DNA of 5,392 nucleotides from an uncultured Gammaproteobacteria bacterium (GCA_903926285.1 CAIYIP010000484.1:1-5392); one strand, 5' to 3'; numbered from the stretch's first letter, positions 1-5,112 are shown. Translations and numbers: made by a program. Notes: generated by a model not told the origin, from the sequence alone.

Positions 1-480
1 ATTATTGAAACACTCATGGTGCGTGCGCGCTGGTTGCTGGCTCCTGTCTACCTCGGCCTGAGTTTTGCCTTGCTGGCACTGATGCTCAAGTTTTTCCAGG
101 AAGTGATTCACCTCTTTACTGACTTGATTACTGCCACCGAATCAGACGTAGTACTGATTGTCTTATCATTGATTGATATTTCACTCGTAGGCGGCCTGCT
201 CGTCATGGTCATGCTCAGTGGCTACGAAAATTTTGTGTCCGAGCTCGACGACAAGTCCGAAAGCTCCAAGCTCAGCTGGCTAGGCAAGATGGACGCTGCG
301 TCTCTCAAGATGAAAGTCGCTGCGAGTATTGTCGCGATTTCCTCGATTCATCTGCTACGTATCTTCATGAATATGATCAATGTCGAGCGCGAATTGTTGA
401 TGTGGTATGTGATTATTCACCTGACGTTTGTGTTATCTGCGTTCGCCATGGGTTACCTCGATAAGCTCACCAAAAAATAG
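1..480 (+). CDS. yqhA: YqhA family (UPF0114) inner-membrane protein, 5' end cut by window edge
   Basis: This is a small integral membrane protein of the UPF0114/YqhA family, whose biochemical role is not established. The frame is open to base 1. The codons before the first ATG (16) read IIETL and line up with the start of E. coli YqhA (FLENAMYASRWLLAPVY), so the true start probably lies a few codons outside the window and ATG 16 is internal. Four hydrophobic segments are visible, counting from ATG 16: residues about 7-28, 46-67, 102-118 and 127-147. The family-typical stretches GGLLVMVMLSGYENFVS, SLKMKVAASIVAISSIHLLR and the C-terminal YLDKLTKK are all present, so the protein is otherwise full length and intact. 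The YeeE pair starts 38 bp downstream with no obvious hairpin between, so read-through is possible. Confidence 0.93.
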   Translation: MIETLMVRARWLLAPVYLGLSFALLALMLKFFQEVIHLFTDLITATESDVVLIVLSLIDISLVGGLLVMVMLSGYENFVSELDDKSESSKLSWLGKMDAASLKMKVAASIVAISSIHLLRIFMNMINVERELLMWYVIIHLTFVLSAFAMGYLDKLTKK

Positions 481-518
481 CACGACAAAATTACCAGGTT
501 CTTTCACACCGGAGACTG

Positions 519-944
519 ATGATGGAATTTTCTGCAGCCAATGCTTTGATCGGTGGAGTGCTGATTGGCAGCGCCGCCACCATAATGTTGCTGTTTAATG
601 GCCGTATAGCCGGCATTAGCGGCATCCTGGGGGGCATTCTTCCTCCGCATAAAACCGACACACTCTGGCGTGTGGTATTTCTGGCAAGCCTTATCTTCGG
701 TGCCTGGCTGCTGCCTTTTGTGCAAGGACGTGCGCTGGCTGTGTATAACAACAACCCCTGGTGGATAACTGTTCTTGCCGGTGTGCTGGTCGGTTATGGC
801 ACACGGCTTGGCAATGGTTGTACGAGTGGCCATGGCGTTTGTGGCGTAGCACGTTTCTCAATGCGCTCCATCGTTGCAACGATGACTTTCATCGCTACCG
901 CCATGATCACAGTATATTTTGTACGCCACGGTTCGGGAGTCTAG
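519..944 (+). CDS. YeeE/YedE family half-transporter, N-terminal-type subunit
   Basis: This is a 141-residue membrane protein of the YeeE/YedE family (sulfur transport domain). Full-length members include the thiosulfate importer TsuA; half-size pairs of this kind are known near sulfur-metabolism genes. Hydrophobic segments lie at about residues 8-26, 49-68, 80-96 and 117-135. The family signature GNGCTSGHGVCG is at residues 98-109 and provides Cys101 and Cys108; related cysteines take part in substrate passage in TsuA. Two ATGs are adjacent (519 and 522). The GGAG at 511-514 is 4 nt from the first and 7 nt from the second, so initiation at 522 is the better guess. The next gene starts 3 bp after the stop, which implies a two-gene operon whose products act together. 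The transported compound cannot be read from the sequence. Confidence 0.9.
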   Translation: MMEFSAANALIGGVLIGSAATIMLLFNGRIAGISGILGGILPPHKTDTLWRVVFLASLIFGAWLLPFVQGRALAVYNNNPWWITVLAGVLVGYGTRLGNGCTSGHGVCGVARFSMRSIVATMTFIATAMITVYFVRHGSGV

Positions 945-947
945 CTC

Positions 948-1388
948 ATGACAAACACCCAACAGCGCAACCCGCTTTTGTTCCTGCTCGCTACTGCTGC
1001 TTCCGGCCTGTTGTTCGGCCTTGGCCTGAGTTTGTCGGACATGGTTAACCCCGAACGCGTACTGGCCTTTCTCGATGTGACAGGCAACTGGGATCCTACA
1101 CTCTTGCTGGTCATGGTTGGCGCCCTTGCCATCACCACACCGGCGTTTCAGCTGTTTCAGAAAAAATTGTTCCAGCCCTTGTGTGAAATCAAATTCTATT
1201 TACCGACACGCAAGGATCTCGATTTTACATTGATCATGGGCGCCATTATTTTTGGCATTGGTTGGGGGCTCGTTGGGCTCTGTCCCGGCCCGGCCCTGGC
1301 CGGACTCAGCACTCTTGAGCCACAACTGCTTATGTTTGTTGCCGCGATGATTGCTGGCAGTGCGCTGCAAAAATTTGTCTTTAAATAG
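948..1388 (+). CDS. YeeE/YedE family half-transporter, C-terminal-type subunit (DUF6691-like)
   Basis: This 146-residue membrane protein is the partner of the preceding gene. Its N-terminal half carries the typical GLGLSLSDMVNPERVLAFLD and GNWDPTLLLVM stretches (residues about 24-56). The second half carries GWGLVGLCPGPAL (residues 105-117), where Cys112 sits in the position of the conserved pore-type cysteine of this family. Hydrophobic segments are at about 10-30, 52-68, 93-115 and 125-142. It starts 3 bp after the upstream stop. Its ribosome binding site, GGGAG at 935-939, lies inside the end of the upstream gene with an 8-nt spacer, so translation of the two is probably coupled. Together the pair likely forms one permease for a sulfur species. 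The family is clear; the substrate is inference. Confidence 0.9.
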   Translation: MTNTQQRNPLLFLLATAASGLLFGLGLSLSDMVNPERVLAFLDVTGNWDPTLLLVMVGALAITTPAFQLFQKKLFQPLCEIKFYLPTRKDLDFTLIMGAIIFGIGWGLVGLCPGPALAGLSTLEPQLLMFVAAMIAGSALQKFVFK

Positions 1389-1406
1389 TACTTGATGACT
1401 TGGTAA

Positions 1407-1436
1407 TGGCGGCCTGAATGTCCGCCACATTTCTTC
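1407..1436 (+). terminator. Weak intrinsic terminator after the YeeE pair
   Basis: The inverted repeat TGGCGG (1407-1412) and CCGCCA (1422-1427) has a 9-nt loop. It is followed by the T-rich tract CATTTCTTC and starts 19 bp after the stop of the second YeeE gene. The stem is only 6 bp and the T tract is interrupted, so the terminator is probably weak. Confidence 0.4.
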
Positions 1437-1457
1437 TGATCTGAGCAACCCGCCACA

Positions 1458-1552
1458 ATGCATATCGTAGTCACGGGGGCCAACGGCTTTATCGGCCGGG
1501 CACCAATGCACCCGGCCTCGAAGTGGTTCAGGGCTTGTCGACCGTCTTGTAA
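1458..1552 (+). pseudogene. Relic of an NAD-dependent epimerase/dehydratase (extended SDR)
   Basis: An ATG at 1458 opens with MHIVVTGANGFIGR, the N-terminal beta strand and glycine-rich TGxxGFIG nucleotide-binding loop of extended short-chain dehydrogenases/epimerases. After codon 15 the family pattern stops. In a different frame (from 1502) the sequence reads APGLEVVQG, which resembles the segment about 40-55 residues into such enzymes where the text is usually 'xxxVEVVxGDL'. It then runs into the 3' end of the convergent DUF2721 gene and stops at 1550-1552. The natural reading is that an internal deletion joined two N-terminal pieces out of frame and that the rest of the gene is gone. There is no good ribosome binding site upstream. 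The glycine-loop match is strong for so short a piece; the second piece is only suggestive. Confidence 0.55.
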
Positions 1553-1986
1553 CGTCCGAACTTGAAAGCGTGTGTACTCAGGCTGATCTCCTTGAGGAAA
1601 ATCAACAGGCCAACAATCAGGCACAACAGTGCAATGATGAACAGCAACGCGATGAAACTCTCCAGGTGCAGCTGGAACAAGGCATCCAGAAACAGCACCA
1701 CGATAACCAGGCACACAAACAGCGAACTCATGGTGCTTAGTGTAATGGCCTGATGGATCTGCCGCGCACGCTTGGCCAGCAGACGTTGTTCCTTATCGGC
1801 TTCGATGTATTGCTCGGAATCTGTTTCACATGGAATTTCGTTGAGCTTGCGGCCACGGTCGATGATGCGGCCCAGGCGCAGCGACATTACATTTAACGCG
1901 CCACTGATACTGGCAAGCAAGAATACCGGAGCGACCGCAAGCTCAATGACATTCGAAATATTTTCGGCCTGTAATAAACTTTCCAT
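1528..1986 (-). CDS. DUF2721 domain membrane protein
   Basis: This is a 152-residue membrane protein recognised as a DUF2721 member, of unknown function. An N-terminal hydrophobic segment (about 13-34, with the family-like VAPVFLLASISGALNVMSLRL) runs into the conserved basic motif RLGRIIDRGR (37-46). A charged, probably cytoplasmic helical region follows (about 47-78). Two further membrane segments lie at about 82-104 and 109-132, and there is a short basic C-terminus. The start is fixed by AGGGA on the minus strand (1993-1997) with a 6-nt spacer. It lies 42 bp downstream of slyD on the same strand with no terminator visible between, so co-transcription with slyD is likely. No functional link to SlyD is evident. 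Confidence 0.87.
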   Translation of the reverse strand: MESLLQAENISNVIELAVAPVFLLASISGALNVMSLRLGRIIDRGRKLNEIPCETDSEQYIEADKEQRLLAKRARQIHQAITLSTMSSLFVCLVIVVLFLDALFQLHLESFIALLFIIALLCLIVGLLIFLKEISLSTHAFKFGRYKTVDKP

Positions 1987-2028
1987 CGCTGTTCCCTGAA
2001 TGAGTGCTTGCTTGCGCGCGTGCGTGAG

Positions 2029-2511
2029 CTAGTGGTGATGGCCGCCCGCACCATGGACATGGCCGTGGGACAGTTCAACTTCGGATGCCTCGCGAACTTC
2101 GACTACCTCAACATCAAAGGTTAGTGTTTTGCCGGCCATCGGATGATTGGTATCGACGGTTGCCATCGTGTGGCCCACCTTCAGCACAGTGACCTGTTGA
2201 TGGCCATGAGCAGTGTGAATAACTGCCTGCATGCCCGGCTCCCATTTTTTGGCGCCCTGCAGCTGGCTGATTGGCACGCGTAATTCATTTTCGGAACGCA
2301 GTTCGCCAAAAGCGTGTTCGGGTGACAGCGTAACAGTGAAGGCATCACCCGGTTGTTTACCAACGAGTGCTGCTTCGAGGCCCTTGAGTAGCGAATCGTG
2401 TCCGTGCAGGTAGGTCATAGGCTCGCCGCCCTTTGAGCTTTCGAGTTGTGCACCCTTGTCATCTTTGAGGGTGTAGTGAAAGCGGGTAACACAGTTGTCG
2501 GTAATTTGCAT
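2029..2511 (-). CDS. slyD: SlyD-type FKBP peptidyl-prolyl cis-trans isomerase
   Basis: This is a cytoplasmic prolyl isomerase and chaperone of the SlyD family, 160 residues long. The split FKBP domain is visible: YTLKDDKG, GGEPMTYLHGHDSLLKGLE and GDAFTVTLSPEHAFGE (residues about 13-70), then the insert-in-flap chaperone domain (about 71-120), then the returning FKBP strands NHPMAGKTLTFDVEVVEVREA (122-142). The C-terminal tail SHGHVHGAGGHHH holds six histidines and would bind nickel or another metal, but it is much shorter than the His/Cys-rich tail of E. coli SlyD (about 196 residues in total). The frame extends upstream to an ATG at 2577, but those 22 residues do not resemble the family, so the start at 2511 (MQITDNC) is chosen. 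Its Shine-Dalgarno is poor (TGAG, 9-nt spacer). The DUF2721 gene follows downstream. Confidence 0.93.
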   Translation of the reverse strand: MQITDNCVTRFHYTLKDDKGAQLESSKGGEPMTYLHGHDSLLKGLEAALVGKQPGDAFTVTLSPEHAFGELRSENELRVPISQLQGAKKWEPGMQAVIHTAHGHQQVTVLKVGHTMATVDTNHPMAGKTLTFDVEVVEVREASEVELSHGHVHGAGGHHH

Positions 2512-2544
2512 AAGAACAGACTCAGTTGATTTCCAAGGTCGGCG

Positions 2545-2573
2545 ATTGTCCCAAAAGCCCAAGGCGGGAACAA
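2545..2573 (-). promoter_or_regulatory. Possible sigma-70-type promoter for slyD
   Basis: On the minus strand TTGTTC (2568-2573) and GACAAT (2545-2550) are separated by 17 bp. They would place transcription start about 25-30 bp before the slyD ATG. Each hexamer matches the consensus only partly, so this is a weak prediction. Confidence 0.25.
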
Positions 2574-2640
2574 CCAATTAATTCTGCATGCAGCAATGCT
2601 TTACATGGCTGGTCTTGCGGCTTTCGCGCTAAAATCGCCG

Positions 2641-2646
2641 AAGGAG
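2641..2646 (+). promoter_or_regulatory. Strong Shine-Dalgarno before the TrkH-like fragment
   Basis: AAGGAG lies 11 nt before the ATG at 2658. It supports that ATG as a genuine start although the protein that follows is only a fragment. TAAAAT at 2630-2635 just upstream could be a -10 element, but no convincing -35 is visible. Confidence 0.5.
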
Positions 2647-2657
2647 TCCTCGGTTAC

Positions 2658-2873
2658 ATGAATCTATTCAACCCTGCTTTCAAGATTGGTGCCTTTGTCA
2701 TGCTGATGTGGGGCACCACCATGCTGGTTCCCCTGCTGGTTACCTGGAATTCCTGCAATGAAAGCACCGGCTTTATCTACAGCGCCGGTGGCTTTTTTCT
2801 GCTGGCTACAGTTTTACACTATTTGGATCGCGGGCACCTGCAGACATGCAACCGAGCGCTATCATCATGGTAA
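2658..2873 (+). pseudogene. TrkH-like N-terminal fragment (or small two-helix membrane protein)
   Basis: The frame encodes 71 residues. Two hydrophobic segments are visible: about residues 9-29 (KIGAFVMLMWGTTMLVPLLV) and 38-56 (GFIYSAGGFFLLATVLHYL). This resembles the first membrane hairpin of TrkH/TrkG potassium-uptake subunits, where a glycine-rich helix ends in 'MLxPxLV' and a short acidic or polar loop leads to the second helix. TrkH proteins are about 480 residues, so if the assignment is right this is only the extreme N-terminus. The last residues (HLQTCNRALSSW) look random, as expected after a deletion junction. The stop TAA overlaps the likely trmO start ATG (2867) by 7 nt. It has a perfect ribosome binding site, so it may still be translated. 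A genuine small membrane protein is the alternative. Confidence 0.42.
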
Positions 2874-3589
2874 CGGCATCCGCAATACCCATGCGGCCGG
2901 TCGGCTACATGCGCGGTCCCTACAAGCAGAAATTTGCGATACCGCGGCAGCCTGATCTCGTGCGCGAAGCGATCGGCGAAATTCATTTTGTGGCGGAATT
3001 TGCCGATATTAATTGCCTGCGCGGACTGGAGCAGTTCAGCCACCTGTGGCTCGTATTCCACTTCCACGAAACTGCAGCACAAGGCTGGACGCCAACCGTT
3101 ACTCCACCGCGCCTCGGCGGTACAACACGAGTAGGCGTTTTTGCTACACGCTCCACTTTCCGACCCAATGCCATTGGCATGTCGGTCGTGGAGTTTGTCG
3201 ACATTCAACAACGGGGGCCGGCATTAATCCTGCGTGTAAGAGGCATAGACCTTGTCGATGGCACACCGATTCTCGATATCAAGCCTTATCTGCCGTACGC
3301 CGATGCAAAGGTACATGCGCGTGGCGGTTATGCAGACAGCGCACCTGAAAAAATCCTGCCAGTAAATTTTAATGCGGAAGCACAACAACAGCTCGGAGAA
3401 TTTGCCGTTGATTATCCTGCACTGGAAAACTTCATCACCGCAGTGCTGCAACAGGATCCCCGTCCTGCCCAGCATGTGCGGCAGGCATCGGAGCGCGAAT
3501 TCGGCATGTTCCTGTACGATCTGAACATTCGCTGGCGTGTTAGCGGCACCACCTGCGAAGTCCTGCAAATCGAAAAAGCCAGGACATAG
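2867..3589 (+). CDS. trmO: tRNA (N6-threonylcarbamoyladenosine(37)-N6)-methyltransferase TrmO
   Basis: TrmO (also TsaA/YaeB) uses S-adenosylmethionine to methylate t6A37 of tRNA-Thr to m6t6A, which improves threonine decoding. From ATG 2867 the protein is 240 residues, against about 235 in E. coli, and it is intact. Family motifs in order: GYMRGPYKQKFAIPRQP (13-29), LRGLEQFSHLWLVFHFHE (51-68), PRLGGTTRVGVFATRSTFRP (81-100), NAIGMSVVE (101-109), LVDGTPILDIKPYLPYAD (129-146), and in the C-terminal domain DPRPAQ (197-202) and LYDLNIRWRV (216-225). Alternative in-frame starts are ATG 2846 and ATG 2891. None has a good Shine-Dalgarno. 2867 gives an N-terminus close in length to E. coli TrmO and overlaps the upstream stop. 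No terminator is seen after it. Confidence 0.94.
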   Translation: MVTASAIPMRPVGYMRGPYKQKFAIPRQPDLVREAIGEIHFVAEFADINCLRGLEQFSHLWLVFHFHETAAQGWTPTVTPPRLGGTTRVGVFATRSTFRPNAIGMSVVEFVDIQQRGPALILRVRGIDLVDGTPILDIKPYLPYADAKVHARGGYADSAPEKILPVNFNAEAQQQLGEFAVDYPALENFITAVLQQDPRPAQHVRQASEREFGMFLYDLNIRWRVSGTTCEVLQIEKART

Positions 3590-3601
3590 CGGCCAAGTAA
3601 A

Positions 3602-3791
3602 CTAGTCTTTGCCCCGCTGACTCTGCTGCTTGTACTTGTGCGCGGTACGCATGATCGTCTCGAACACCTTGATGTCGACGTCAGTCAGCTTGTTGATATA
3701 AAGACAGCTCTCCCCTGCGCGTGTCATTTGCAACAGCGGCAATAAATTCCTCCACACTCGCAGCATTCTTTTACGTTTTGAGTTCAGCCAT
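3602..3791 (-). pseudogene. Internally deleted DUF1801 (YdhG-like) gene relic
   Basis: On the minus strand an ATG at 3791 has an excellent AGGAG (3799-3803, 7-nt spacer) and reads MAELKT. It then meets TAA (3771-3773) and continues in the same frame as KNAASVEEFIAAVANDTRR, the characteristic opening of DUF1801 proteins. At about 3713-3722 the match moves to another frame, which reads RAGESCLYINKLTDVD and on to a stop at 3602-3604. That is the C-terminal DUF1801 stretch (SCxYIxxLxDVD). The middle of the domain, roughly 70-80 residues of a family about 140 long, is missing. So the gene carries both an early nonsense codon and an out-of-frame internal deletion and cannot make a working protein. 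It is convergent with trmO, 12 bp away. Confidence 0.75.
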
Positions 3792-3821
3792 CTACGTTCT
3801 CCTGTCCCATGTTTGTCTTGA

Positions 3822-3935
3822 ATCGGCTACAGTCATCCCGATACGGGTATATGGGGCGTTGATGAATTGCACTTGCCGGAGTATTTTGATGAAGAACGCC
3901 AGGGCACAAATAACCGCAGGAGAAAATCATCATGA
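3822..3935 (+). other. Open frame ending in an ATGA overlap with the zinc-finger gene; possible 3' relic
   Basis: A 37-codon open frame without its own start reads IGYSHPDTGIWG, then DELHLPEYFDEERQ, and ends in TGA (3933-3935). This TGA overlaps the ATG of the zinc-finger ORF (3932) by the 4-nt ATGA arrangement typical of translationally coupled gene pairs. It looks more like protein than random sequence, but I do not recognise a family. It could be the surviving 3' end of the gene that once preceded the zinc-finger gene, for example a sigma factor or regulator, or chance. It lies directly next to the DUF1801 relic start, which faces the other way. Confidence 0.2.
3859..3887 (+). promoter_or_regulatory. 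Possible sigma-70-type promoter before the zinc-finger ORF
   Basis: TTGATG (3859-3864) and TATTTT (3882-3887) are 17 bp apart. They lie 44 bp upstream of the ATG at 3932, a sensible distance. The match is moderate, and the same stretch may be remnant coding sequence. Confidence 0.3.
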
Positions 3936-4111
3936 ACTGTAAACAAGGCTCGGAACTGCTAGTCGATTCCAGCTGCGATCAGTTGCCCGCAACCAGCATC
4001 GCAAACGTTCCCAGCCATCTGACGGGATGCAAACGTTGCACGGCAGAATTCGTAGGCCAGCAGCAGCTGGCCAACATGCTGGCAAATTTACAGGTGCGCC
4101 TGCATTGCTAG
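3932..4111 (+). CDS. Small zf-HC2-like (anti-sigma factor type) zinc-finger protein, probably 3'-truncated
   Basis: A 59-residue ORF starts with MNCKQGSELLVD and carries HLTGCKRCTAEF at residues 29-40. The His29-x3-Cys33-x2-Cys36 arrangement after a short helical opening is the pattern of the zf-HC2 domain found at the N-terminus of anti-sigma factors, where it binds zinc and holds a sigma factor. The start has a perfect AGGAG (3918-3922, 9-nt spacer). Residues 37-53 look like a natural helix (VGQQQLANMLANLQ). The final residues (VRLHC) are read from sequence that, in another frame, is the tail of DsbA, so the gene appears to have lost its 3' end at about 4083-4090. No membrane segment is present. 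No intact sigma factor gene lies next to it. Translation is likely; function is uncertain. Confidence 0.5.
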   Translation: MNCKQGSELLVDSSCDQLPATSIANVPSHLTGCKRCTAEFVGQQQLANMLANLQVRLHC

Positions 4112-4242
4112 TAAACGGAAACCACATGGTTGAGGGCAACAAGTTTGTGCCAAGCCATCAGGCTATGCTTGAGGTTATGGAATTTCTGGTAGCCAGAGAA
4201 ACAACGGGAAGTTGCAACGCGTTGCTTAAAAGACCTTTGAAT
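4084..4242 (+). pseudogene. C-terminal remnant of a DsbA-type thiol:disulfide oxidoreductase
   Basis: In the frame of base 4084 the sequence reads FTGAPALLVNGNHMVEGNK and then HQAMLEVMEFLVARE. This is the end of DsbA-like proteins: the cis-proline loop 'TGxPxxVVNGKY' followed by the last helix, which typically reads 'EEMLxVVDFLIxKE'. The CxxC active site and everything before the cis-Pro loop are absent. No ribosome binding site or start belongs to it. After residue ARE the frame drifts without a stop and passes into the antisense of the GlcG-like gene. A one-base shift near 4198-4203 would restore a short tail ending in TGA at 4238-4240. It overlaps the 3' end of the zinc-finger ORF in another frame, consistent with a deletion that fused the two genes. 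Confidence 0.55.
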
Positions 4243-4274
4243 AAACCCGATGGGCAGCACGCTCGCTGCCCATC
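4237..4274 (-). terminator. Rho-independent terminator for the GlcG-like gene
   Basis: A perfect 10-bp stem GATGGGCAGC (4249-4258) and GCTGCCCATC (4265-4274) has a 6-nt loop. On the minus strand it starts 13 nt after the stop of the GlcG-like gene and is followed by GGGTTTATTC. Stem strength, position and T-containing tail fit an intrinsic terminator. The plus-strand side has no T run. Confidence 0.7.
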
Positions 4275-4287
4275 AAGCGTTCATACA

Positions 4288-4761
4288 TTATTTGATCGCT
4301 GCAACACCTGCAGCAGCCACGATGCCGTCCTGCTCAGATGTCATGCCGGAAACGCCGATTGCGCCGATAATTGCGCCACCGGATACCAGCGGAACGCCAC
4401 CCTCAGCAGCAACTACACCAGGCAAAGTCAGTACACGCAAACCCACACCACCAGCAGCCACCGTATCCTGGAATGCCTTGGTTGCACGTTTGAAACTCAC
4501 GGCAGAAACGGCCTTGGCTTCCGACACTTCTACGCTCGCAGTCTGGGTATTGTCGCCTTTGGAGAACGCAACCAGATTGCCCGCAGTATCAACAATCGCA
4601 ATTGCCACGGTAAATTTTTGTTTGGCGGCTTCGGCTTCTGCCGCAGCGAGTACTTCCTTGGCCTGGGCAAAATTTATCGATGGGCCATAGTCCTGTGCCT
4701 GGGCAGTGCCAGTCATGAGAAGGCTGAATCCGGCCAAAGCGAGCAGTTGTGTAATACGCAT
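4288..4761 (-). CDS. Exported GlcG/HbpS-like (Haem_degrading, formerly DUF336) protein
   Basis: This 157-residue protein of the GlcG/HbpS family carries a signal peptide. Residues 1-22 (MRITQLLALAGFSLLMTGTAQA) have a basic start, a hydrophobic core and an AQA cleavage site before QDYG, so it should be periplasmic or secreted. The mature part is a single domain. It includes VAIAIVDTAGNLVAFSKGDN (52-71), the alpha helix that begins SEAKAVSAVSFKRAT (80-94), AEGGVPLVSGGAIIGAIGVSG (119-139, described here by its ends) and the final TSEQDGIVAAAGVAAI. Family members bind haem or haem-like ligands (HbpS) or occur in glycolate operons (GlcG); which applies here cannot be told. The start is set by AGGGA (4770-4774, minus strand, 8-nt spacer). 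The longer frame to 4866 runs into a palindromic repeat and is rejected. It stands alone, with its own terminator. Confidence 0.9.
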   Translation of the reverse strand: MRITQLLALAGFSLLMTGTAQAQDYGPSINFAQAKEVLAAAEAEAAKQKFTVAIAIVDTAGNLVAFSKGDNTQTASVEVSEAKAVSAVSFKRATKAFQDTVAAGGVGLRVLTLPGVVAAEGGVPLVSGGAIIGAIGVSGMTSEQDGIVAAAGVAAIK

Positions 4762-4851
4762 GGGTGAGTTCCCTGGAAGGTTAAATGAAGGCGCAGGGTA
4801 AACCAGTGCCTTGCGGTATTCAATCTGCAAACATCCGACTAATTCTGGCAG

Positions 4852-4958
4852 GAACTGTGGCAGCATAAGGGCTTATGAGACCGCATGAATACATCCATGT
4901 AGCTCGCATCGGCATCCATGCCGATGAAGTCTCATAAGCCCTTATGCTGCCACAGTTC
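4852..4958. repeat. 107-bp palindromic element with perfect 30-bp inverted arms
   Basis: The left arm 4852-4881 and right arm 4929-4958 are exact reverse complements over 30 bp and stop matching at once on both sides. Each arm contains its own small palindrome CATAAG-GG/CC-CTTATG. The 47-bp loop holds two more hairpins with a CC centre: TACAT-CC-ATGTA (4890-4901) and CATCGGCAT-CC-ATGCCGATG (4907-4926). The element can therefore fold as one long cruciform or as a string of four small hairpins. There is no T tract after either arm, so it is not a classic terminator. No clear target-site duplication flanks it. Its architecture suits a REP/MITE-type dispersed repeat; which one is unknown. Confidence 0.9.
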
Positions 4959-5112
4959 TTCAAGATTATCTGCGACCGAAACAGACACGCAAATAGTTTC
5001 TATCACACTGTCGATTCCAGCCTTCCGTGGACGGCTATACTTACGGAACCGCCCTGTCTTTGCATAAAGTCCTGAAGAAGGCACAATCCATTTGTTGTCA
5101 AAACTCCATCAC

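Noticed and set aside
1494..1517. GGCCGGG/CCCGGCC stem as terminator of the DUF2721 gene
   Set aside because: It lies close after the minus-strand stop, but the following bases on that strand have no T run. Mentioned instead as a feature of the epimerase relic.
1196..1714. A 172-codon open frame on the minus strand
   Set aside because: It overlaps the second YeeE gene and the DUF2721 gene in other frames, and its protein has no recognisable pattern or ribosome binding site.
2512..2577. Upstream extension of slyD to ATG 2577
   Set aside because: The extra 22 residues do not resemble SlyD, whose members begin directly with a sequence like MQITDNCV.
2584..2593. CTGCATGCAG palindrome as an operator
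   Set aside because: A single 10-bp palindrome between divergent genes is weak evidence, and no matching regulator is in the window.
3721..3942. A 73-codon open frame on the plus strand
   Set aside because: It runs antisense through the DUF1801 relic, its peptide looks random and its start lacks a ribosome binding site.
4027..4767. A 246-codon open frame on the plus strand
   Set aside because: Most of it is antisense to the well-supported GlcG-like gene. Only its 4084-4200 part resembles a real protein (DsbA tail), and its start ATG has no family support.
4762..4866. Upstream extension of the GlcG-like gene to ATG 4866
   Set aside because: The extension runs into the inverted repeat and would bury the signal peptide, whereas ATG 4761 has a good AGGGA and a normal signal sequence.
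4852..4958. The long inverted repeat as a transcription terminator or CRISPR unit
   Set aside because: No T tract follows either arm, there is no direct-repeat and spacer periodicity, and the 47-bp loop is itself structured.
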